NCBI RefSeq assembly: GCF_963662805.1
Contig: NZ_OY759878.1
Location: forward strand, 1-38,006
From: an uncultured Cohaesibacter sp.
Lineage (GTDB): Bacteria; Pseudomonadota; Alphaproteobacteria; Rhizobiales; Cohaesibacteraceae
Length of the DNA: 38,006 bases
Direction of reading: 5' to 3'
Each line of letters begins with the position of its first letter. Within the stretch, counting starts at the first letter, position 1. Shown in pieces: positions 32,944-38,006 of the stretch. Both the position numbers and the translations under genes were made by a program. Under the pieces are notes generated by a model. The model was not told the origin of the DNA and made no database searches. It worked only from the letters and a program-made list of their open reading frames with translations.

Positions 32944-33025
32944 AATCTCATAGCGGACCCGCCGAAGTGACCGGATCGGATGGCCTGCCAATATGGGGTC
33001 TATTCCTACAAGTTGGTGCCTCGAC

Positions 33026-33301
33026 ATGACCGTTAGTACGTCCCTTAAAGCCCTATCTAAATACTTGTCTCTAAACGATATATTGCCTGGTGAGCTGGTG
33101 CTGATCCGACGCCACAATGCCACCGGTGCAGTGCGTCAACGATTTTTGGACCTTGGCTTGATGCCAAATGCCAAAGTACAGGTCGTTCGGGCTGCTCCGC
33201 TCAACGATCCCATCGAGCTCCGTCTTGGTGCCACAGACATCTCCCTGCGCAGACGCGAAGCTGCCACGATTGAAGTCTGTGAGGATGCCAATGACCAGTG
33301 A
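33026..33301 (+). CDS. feoA: Ferrous iron transport protein FeoA
   Basis: A small SH3-like cytoplasmic protein that aids FeoB. From the ATG at 33026 it has 91 residues; an upstream ATG at 32993 would add 11 residues before the conserved region. LSLNDILPGELVLI, then VRQRFLDLGLMPNAKVQV, is the canonical FeoA pattern. It overlaps feoB by 11 bases. The ribosome site is poor, so translation may depend on leader structure. Confidence 0.9.
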   Translation: MTVSTSLKALSKYLSLNDILPGELVLIRRHNATGAVRQRFLDLGLMPNAKVQVVRAAPLNDPIELRLGATDISLRRREAATIEVCEDANDQ

Positions 33302-35804
33302 GATCACCATTGCCCTGACAGGGCAGCAAAACGCAGGAAAATCGACGCTTTTTAATAGTCTGACAGGCGCGCGCCAGCATGTTGCAAACTATCCCGGTGT
33401 GACGGTCGACAAGAAGTACGGGCGATATGCTTACAAGGGCGTTTCAGTGGTCGCCGTAGACCTGCCCGGGACCTATAGCCTCACCTCTTTTTCGCTCGAG
33501 GAAAGGGTTGCACGGGACTATCTTTTGCGGGAGCGACCAGATGTCGCGGTCAATATTGTGGATGCCTCTAATCTGCAACGCTCGCTCCATTTCACCATTC
33601 AGCTTCTGGAGATGGGGCTTCCCCTTGTGCTGGTGCTCAACATGATGGATGTGGCAACAGACCGGGGAGTTACAATCGATACACAGGCGCTTGAAGAGCG
33701 CTTGGGTCAGCCGGTGATCGAAACGATTGGCAGCCGTGGACGAGGGCGTGACGCGCTGCGTGATGCGGTTCTGGCGCGCGCGTCCAATGGTCTACTGCCT
33801 GATGTCCCTGTGGGCTACGGCGCGCTTGAAGCCCCCATTTCCGAGCTTTCTGCCTACTTAGAAAGGCTGGCTGTCGAGTGGAGGGTTCCTGTTCGATGGC
33901 TCGCCCTGAAGCTGCTGCAGCAGGACAGTCAGGCTTGGAATTTGATTAAGGAGAACGCAGAAGACTCAGCAAGCGAGGAGATTTTGACCCTTGCCCAAGC
34001 CCTTTCGGAAAGGTTTGAGACGACAAAGGGCATCAGCGTCTCGGACCATATTGTTGCAAGTCGGGATTCTCATATCTCCGAAATGCTGGATGCTATTGTG
34101 GTCTTGAACTTGAGCGGCAAGGAGTCTCTGACAAACCGCATAGATCGCGTTGTATTGAACCGGTGGGCGGCGCCGTTCTTTCTCATCCTGATTGTTTATC
34201 TCATCTATCAGATCTCCATTGTCTGGGGATATGAACTGACCAACTACACCTGGCCCTACTTGGCGCGGTTTCGTGAGCTGGTTGCCGGATTGCTCCCAAG
34301 CGCGGGCTTTCTTGAAGATCCTTATGTGCGGGCCTTGGGCCTGTGGCTGGTTGATTCCGCCAACACCTTGCTCAACTATGTCCCTATTTTCCTGATCCTG
34401 TTTGCATTGATCGCCATTCTGGAAGATTCCGGCTACATGGCGCGGATTGCCTTTATTCTCGACAAGGTGCTGCATCGTTTTGGATTGCATGGCCAAAGCA
34501 CGCTGCCGCTGATCCTTGGCGGGGTTTTTGCCGGGGGATGTGCCGTACCCGGCGTGATGGCAACCAAGGGGATTCCGGATAATCGGGCGCGCATGGCAAC
34601 AATTTTTGCCGTACCATTCATGAATTGTTTGGCCAAGGTGCCGCTCTATACGTTGCTGCTGAGCATCTTCTTCGTCGAACACAAGTCGCTGATGATGTTT
34701 TACATCTCAACCATGACGGTGATCTTTGCGCTTCTTGTTTCCAAACTCCTGACCACGACGGTTCTTAGAGGGCATGAAACCTCACCTTTTGTCATGGAAT
34801 TGCCTGCCTATCATGCGCCCACGGCTTGGGGTGTCGTCCAGCGCTCACTGGAGCGCACCTGGATTTACATCAAGAAGGTGGGAACCATTGTGATTGCGGT
34901 GGCTATTGTTGTTTTCACCCTTTTGCAGTTTCCCGGATTGCCGCAGGGCCGCATGGCGCATTTCAAAGCCGAAGGCTTGGGAGCCATCATCGGCTTTCAG
35001 CAAAGCATGGCGGACAACGTCTACAAAGCCCTGTCCAGTGATGAAAATCTTGTGGCGCTGGTCAACTATTACAATGACTATAAACGCGCCAAACTGAATG
35101 CGAGTGGGGCGGCAGGGTCAAAGGCTGTCAATGATGCGTTTAAAAAGCGTAATGAAGACTTTTACCCTCTTGTGAGCCCCCCGAAAGGTGATCAGGACGC
35201 CAAGGCAGGCGGTCGGGCGCTTAAAAGGCTGGTCAATGTGCGCAAGTCACTACGTAGGGAAATGAAGGAAGAGCGCATCACGAGGTCCTTCCTCGGGGCT
35301 ATCGGGCGGTCGATGGAACCTGTGACACAATTTGCTGGCTTCGACTGGAAGATCAATGTAGCGCTCCTGTCCTCTTTTGCGGCCCGTGAAAGCTCGGTGG
35401 CCACTCTTGGCGTGCTCTTTCAGCAAGATGAAGATCAGAACGCCTCTCTGGAACAGCGTATGGGGCAGGAGACCAAGGCGGGAGGGGCAACAGCTTTGCT
35501 GGCTGCGTCTATGATCCTGTTCTTTGCCCTCTATCCCCCCTGTCTGGCAACAACCGTCATGGTGAGGGTCCAGACCGGATCTTATCTATGGATGATGTTC
35601 TCCATTCTGTTTCCCACATTGTTGGGGCTGACGGTTTCAAGCCTTGTTTTCACACTGGGGACATGGCTGGATATCTCCGGCATCCAGATGATGACAGGAA
35701 TATACCTTGCCGCTCTTGCATTGTTGATTCTGGTGGGTGTTTTGGGAGAAAGGCAAGACGCCCGTTTTAATCGCAAATCGGTCGTTCAGACAGGAGCAGG
35801 ATGA
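33291..35804 (+). CDS. feoB: Ferrous iron transporter FeoB
   Basis: FeoB is the inner-membrane Fe2+ importer with a cytoplasmic GTPase. From the ATG at 33291 (GAGG 6 bases upstream) it has 837 residues, longer than the usual 700-770. The GTPase has G1 GQQNAGKST (11-19), G3 DLPGTYSL (57-64) and G4 NMMD. The membrane core has the two Gate motifs (GGVFAGGCAVPGVMATKGI and the later ALYPPCLATTVMV). Between the segment after LPAYHAPTAWGV and the FDWKINVALL region there is an extra hydrophilic stretch of about 120 residues, rich in Lys, Arg and Asp (for example VNYYNDYKRAKLNAS). It overlaps feoA by 11 bases and the next gene's start. Confidence 0.95.
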   Translation: MTSEITIALTGQQNAGKSTLFNSLTGARQHVANYPGVTVDKKYGRYAYKGVSVVAVDLPGTYSLTSFSLEERVARDYLLRERPDVAVNIVDASNLQRSLHFTIQLLEMGLPLVLVLNMMDVATDRGVTIDTQALEERLGQPVIETIGSRGRGRDALRDAVLARASNGLLPDVPVGYGALEAPISELSAYLERLAVEWRVPVRWLALKLLQQDSQAWNLIKENAEDSASEEILTLAQALSERFETTKGISVSDHIVASRDSHISEMLDAIVVLNLSGKESLTNRIDRVVLNRWAAPFFLILIVYLIYQISIVWGYELTNYTWPYLARFRELVAGLLPSAGFLEDPYVRALGLWLVDSANTLLNYVPIFLILFALIAILEDSGYMARIAFILDKVLHRFGLHGQSTLPLILGGVFAGGCAVPGVMATKGIPDNRARMATIFAVPFMNCLAKVPLYTLLLSIFFVEHKSLMMFYISTMTVIFALLVSKLLTTTVLRGHETSPFVMELPAYHAPTAWGVVQRSLERTWIYIKKVGTIVIAVAIVVFTLLQFPGLPQGRMAHFKAEGLGAIIGFQQSMADNVYKALSSDENLVALVNYYNDYKRAKLNASGAAGSKAVNDAFKKRNEDFYPLVSPPKGDQDAKAGGRALKRLVNVRKSLRREMKEERITRSFLGAIGRSMEPVTQFAGFDWKINVALLSSFAARESSVATLGVLFQQDEDQNASLEQRMGQETKAGGATALLAASMILFFALYPPCLATTVMVRVQTGSYLWMMFSILFPTLLGLTVSSLVFTLGTWLDISGIQMMTGIYLAALALLILVGVLGERQDARFNRKSVVQTGAG

Positions 35805-36064
35805 TGCAGGAACAAACCGAAGGCACAACTTCCCGACTGCTGGAGGGCGCCGATATGTTGTCATGGGACACTTTGCTGCTTGGCCTGTGTTTGGTTGCAG
35901 CCACCGCATATCTCTATGTCAAACTCTGGCGAAGGCGCGGAGTATGTCATGGGTGCTCTTTCTACTCCGGCAATGGATGTCCTTCCTGTTCTGCAAGGCC
36001 AGCCATCTTCATCACCGATCCTCTTTCCACAAATAGTGAGAGGAACGAGAAAGACGATCCTTGA
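35804..36064 (+). CDS. FeoB-associated Cys-rich membrane protein
   Basis: A small protein of 86 residues from the ATG at 35804, which overlaps the feoB stop by one base and has AGGAG 7 bases upstream (an ATG at 35801 is the alternative). One membrane helix (about 21-40) is followed by a cytoplasmic-type tail with CHGCSFYSGNGCPSC (C48, C51, C59, C62), the mark of the FeoB-associated Cys-rich family. These proteins replace FeoC in many bacteria and may bind iron or a cluster to tune FeoB. Its strict coupling to feoB supports that role. Confidence 0.85.
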   Translation: MQEQTEGTTSRLLEGADMLSWDTLLLGLCLVAATAYLYVKLWRRRGVCHGCSFYSGNGCPSCSARPAIFITDPLSTNSERNEKDDP

Positions 36065-36268
36065 TTATTATTGTCTACGTTGTTCCTCCCCCTTTGAATT
36101 GGCCCCAGATTCTGCATCCTACGCTAGGAAACCGGTCGTCAGCCGCATCTTTGAGTAGTTAGGAAAATACTATCAGCGTGCTAGAAACCAAGGAGGGGAC
36201 ATCTGGAGGTTTGTAGTTTTTATATGCAAGTTATTTCAACGAGCGATTGACTTGTTGAAATGAAGTGT
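36065..36268. other. Short AT-rich gap after the feo operon
   Basis: These 204 bases lie between the convergent Cys-rich membrane protein gene and the DM13 gene. I see no gene and no strong terminator; short frames here are shadows. Confidence 0.5.
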
Positions 36269-36754
36269 TCACATCACTTCAGTTAGCGGTGCTGGTGAAA
36301 AGAGTACTCCGAACTGCTCGCACCATACGACGATAGAGTTGTATTGTTCGAGATTAACACTAGGTGGCACGGCATAACTTTGATCACCGATATTACCCTT
36401 TAGCATGCCTAAAGATACCCAATTTTTCTCTAATACATCTGATGAAGTTTTAGGGTCTGGATGCGATGAGAGCCAAAGTTCCAAGTCGGGGCCATTTGTG
36501 ACTTCGAATGCTGATAACTGAACCTCTACTCGGCCGTTCGGTAATTTCACAATGTTCACACTGCCTTTGCCGCGATGAATTTTATCGGCGTCGCTAAAAT
36601 TCCCTTTTGATAAAACGATAGAGCCTTCGAGTTGCGCTAGATTCTCATGGACAACTCGGTCGTTCCACAACGGCGAGGCTAGGTACCAAAATCCTGCTCC
36701 TGAAAAAGCGCCGACAACAAAGCAGATCGCACCAACAGAGACTAATTTCTTCAT
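36269..36754 (-). CDS. DM13-domain exported protein
   Basis: The 161-residue protein has an N-terminal hydrophobic segment (about 5-28) that is a signal peptide or anchor. The rest is a DM13 domain: GKGSVNIVKLPNGRVEVQLSAF, split here as GKGSVNIV and LPNGRVEVQ, then VTNGPDLELWLS, LGMLKGNIGDQSYAVP and VVWCEQFGVLFSPAPL with the conserved cysteine. DM13 domains are proposed to take part in redox or electron transfer at the cell surface. The ATG has AAAGGGAAA upstream. It lies alone beside the iron locus, so a link to extracellular redox or iron chemistry is possible but unproven. Confidence 0.88.
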   Translation of the reverse strand: MKKLVSVGAICFVVGAFSGAGFWYLASPLWNDRVVHENLAQLEGSIVLSKGNFSDADKIHRGKGSVNIVKLPNGRVEVQLSAFEVTNGPDLELWLSSHPDPKTSSDVLEKNWVSLGMLKGNIGDQSYAVPPSVNLEQYNSIVVWCEQFGVLFSPAPLTEVM

Positions 36755-37150
36755 GGGTTTCCCTTTAAAAACGGCATAAATTGCAGCTCTTTAGCTTACG
36801 TTAAACTTGTATTACAATCTATCAGTAAATGGAGCCTTCTTGTTCACACCGCGTAGGGAGGAACCTTTTTAAACCTTAATGAAAACAGCAAATATCAAGC
36901 TTTTCTCTGGCTTGGATAGATTTTATTGCATCTAATGAGTGTAAGAACAGTAGGGAAGGCTATAATGCAATACGATCTTGTTTCAGGCGCGTAAGGTGCT
37001 ATGTACAGGGATCTGTGTGTTCGTCTTTTTTGCAAATACGCTTAGAGTACTTAGCTGGGGTTGTTCAAGAAAAACAGGTTGCGGCCAGCTAGATTTCAAT
37101 TGGATCGAAGCTGACTGGCCGTAATGTTGAGCTGTTGATCAGAAGCGGCC
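36755..37150. other. 396-base AT-rich intergenic region
   Basis: I see no gene here. The DM13 promoter lies in the part nearest 36755. CGGCCAG (37082-37088) and CTGGCCG (37115-37121) form a 7-bp inverted repeat with a 26-base loop; on the minus strand it follows the hydrolase-like gene and precedes a T-run, so it may be a weak terminator. Confidence 0.45.
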
Positions 37151-38006
37151 CTATGCAGATAACCATAGATCGATATAGTCATAGGTTGTCTTCAGGGTGT
37201 CACCATATTCGCCGTCAGTCGTTTCGCACTGCTTGCAGGTATTGTAGGTGTGCGTTACGCCTTCGATGAAAGCGATCGATTTATCGCTGCTCACGGCATG
37301 GTCATGAATCAACTCGGCGGCGAGATACTCCCACCCACCGGTCATTCCCATGGCGAGCAGCGGAGGATGGACATGTTTCACGCTCGAGATCGGAGTGGTG
37401 TAGCTGGAGTCCCAGTCAACGCCCTTGATATCGTCTTCGCCATAACTGAAATCGGGTGTCGTACGGATGGCGTAGGTGCCAAGGAAGGTTTTGACTGTCG
37501 TTTTCAAAGCCCCTTCCCAATAGCTATCCGATGGTGCGCCCTTGCCGCTGGCAGGCCGGACCGAATGAATGATCTGATTGATCACCGACCCATCAAGCTT
37601 GACGAGAGGGTGTGCCGCTTTCGTGTGAGAGAGCAGGGCGGTATCCTGAGCATAAAGCTTGTTGTTCATGAAACCGAAATTTGCTCCGGGAATGGTGAGC
37701 GGCTCATCATCGGCATAGGGCGCCGTGCCATTGTCAAGAGCAGCGAGCCGCGCCTGCGCGGTCTTGATCAGGCGCGTGTTGCGCATGCCGACCGCTTGCT
37801 GGAAGTGCGAAACGAATGCTTCGTCATAGTGCGACCCATTTTCATCAAAGCCGTTGTCTGGGTTGTTCAAATCCAGAGCAGGATCAATCACCTTGCCGTT
37901 GGTTTCATCGACAATGGCCGGATCAAGACTGAACAGCACCATGGCGCCGAGACCATAGATCGCATCGACCAGCATCAAGCTGTATTTCCATCCCGAACAA
38001 ATGGCC
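37151..38006 (-). CDS. Alpha/beta-hydrolase-like protein, 5' end beyond the window
   Basis: The reading frame stays open to the window edge at 38006, so the N-terminus is missing; an internal TTG/ATG near 37975 is not the true start. The visible 284 residues include LVDAIYGLGAMVLFSLDP and a C-terminal block (PPLLAMGMTGGWEYLAAELI, then FIEGVTHTYNTCKQCE and LKTTYDYIDLWLSA) that has the layout of the last strands of an alpha/beta hydrolase, with H in GVTHTY as the likely catalytic histidine. The nucleophile serine must lie upstream. A CxxC pair in the C-terminal loop is notable. No relation to the iron locus is evident. Function beyond a hydrolase fold is not assignable. Confidence 0.6.
   Translation of the reverse strand, partial: AICSGWKYSLMLVDAIYGLGAMVLFSLDPAIVDETNGKVIDPALDLNNPDNGFDENGSHYDEAFVSHFQQAVGMRNTRLIKTAQARLAALDNGTAPYADDEPLTIPGANFGFMNNKLYAQDTALLSHTKAAHPLVKLDGSVINQIIHSVRPASGKGAPSDSYWEGALKTTVKTFLGTYAIRTTPDFSYGEDDIKGVDWDSSYTTPISSVKHVHPPLLAMGMTGGWEYLAAELIHDHAVSSDKSIAFIEGVTHTYNTCKQCETTDGEYGDTLKTTYDYIDLWLSA

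Larger units (their letters stand above)
32764..33025. promoter_or_regulatory. Divergent feo control region
   Basis: This AT-rich region carries three signals: an Irr-like box (32808-32824), a perfect 11-bp inverted repeat (32867-32895) and a Fur-like box (32925-32943). It would serve both feoAB and the minus-strand secreted proteins. Confidence 0.6.

Noticed and set aside
1..38006. Insertion sequences, prophage genes, CRISPR arrays, tRNA or rRNA genes
   Set aside because: I looked for transposases, integrases, regularly spaced repeats and cloverleaf-like stretches and saw none.

Overview
The window looks like a chromosomal segment of a heterotrophic, probably marine alphaproteobacterium of the Hyphomicrobiales type (Cohaesibacter or Pseudovibrio relatives are plausible). 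I infer this from the codon and GC style, the many solute transporters (one TRAP, one ABC), the GntR, LacI, RpiR and SorC regulators, and an Irr-like box beside the iron genes. I saw no rRNA, tRNA, insertion sequence, phage gene or CRISPR array.

Layout. (1) 1-3056: the 3' two-thirds of a transketolase gene that carries a one-base frameshift near 208, a HAD phosphatase and a small transaldolase, closed by a strong terminator. (2) 3221-8139: two dihydroxyacetone-kinase-type units. The first is dhaK-dhaL. The second is dhaL followed by a SorC-type regulator fused to a complete DhaK domain. (3) 8172-9002: an aldo/keto reductase on the minus strand. (4) 9129-16296: a TRAP transporter split around a GntR regulator, with dctP on the minus strand and dctQ-dctM on the plus strand, followed by D-erythronate dehydrogenase (denD) and a xylose-isomerase-like TIM barrel resembling 3-oxo-isoapionate decarboxylase. 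(5) 16340-20092, minus strand: ltnD, otnK, otnC, otnI, which is the L-threonate/D-erythronate route to DHAP and CO2. (6) 20320-23410: a LacI regulator, a NanR-like GntR regulator and an ApnO-like oxidoisomerase. (7) 23801-31147: an AT-richer block with an RpiR regulator diverging from a tightly overlapping ABC sugar importer, atypical ROK kinase, atypical class II aldolase, P-loop kinase and ABC ATPase. (8) 31327-36064: an iron locus with feoA, feoB and a FeoB-associated Cys-rich protein, diverging from two small secreted proteins whose predicted mature N-terminus is His. (9) 36269-38006: a DM13-domain protein and the 3' part of an alpha/beta-hydrolase-like gene that runs off the window.

How the genes may work together. 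DenD and LtnD feed OtnI, OtnK and OtnC, giving DHAP from four-carbon sugar acids taken up by the TRAP system. ApnO, the OiaC-like TIM barrel and one DhaK/DhaL pair could together turn D-apionate into L-erythrulose and then a phosphorylated tetrulose, which the transaldolase and transketolase could absorb as erythrose 4-phosphate. This link is an inference from gene content. The RpiR/ABC block looks like a self-contained sugar pathway with two kinases and an aldolase whose substrate I cannot name.
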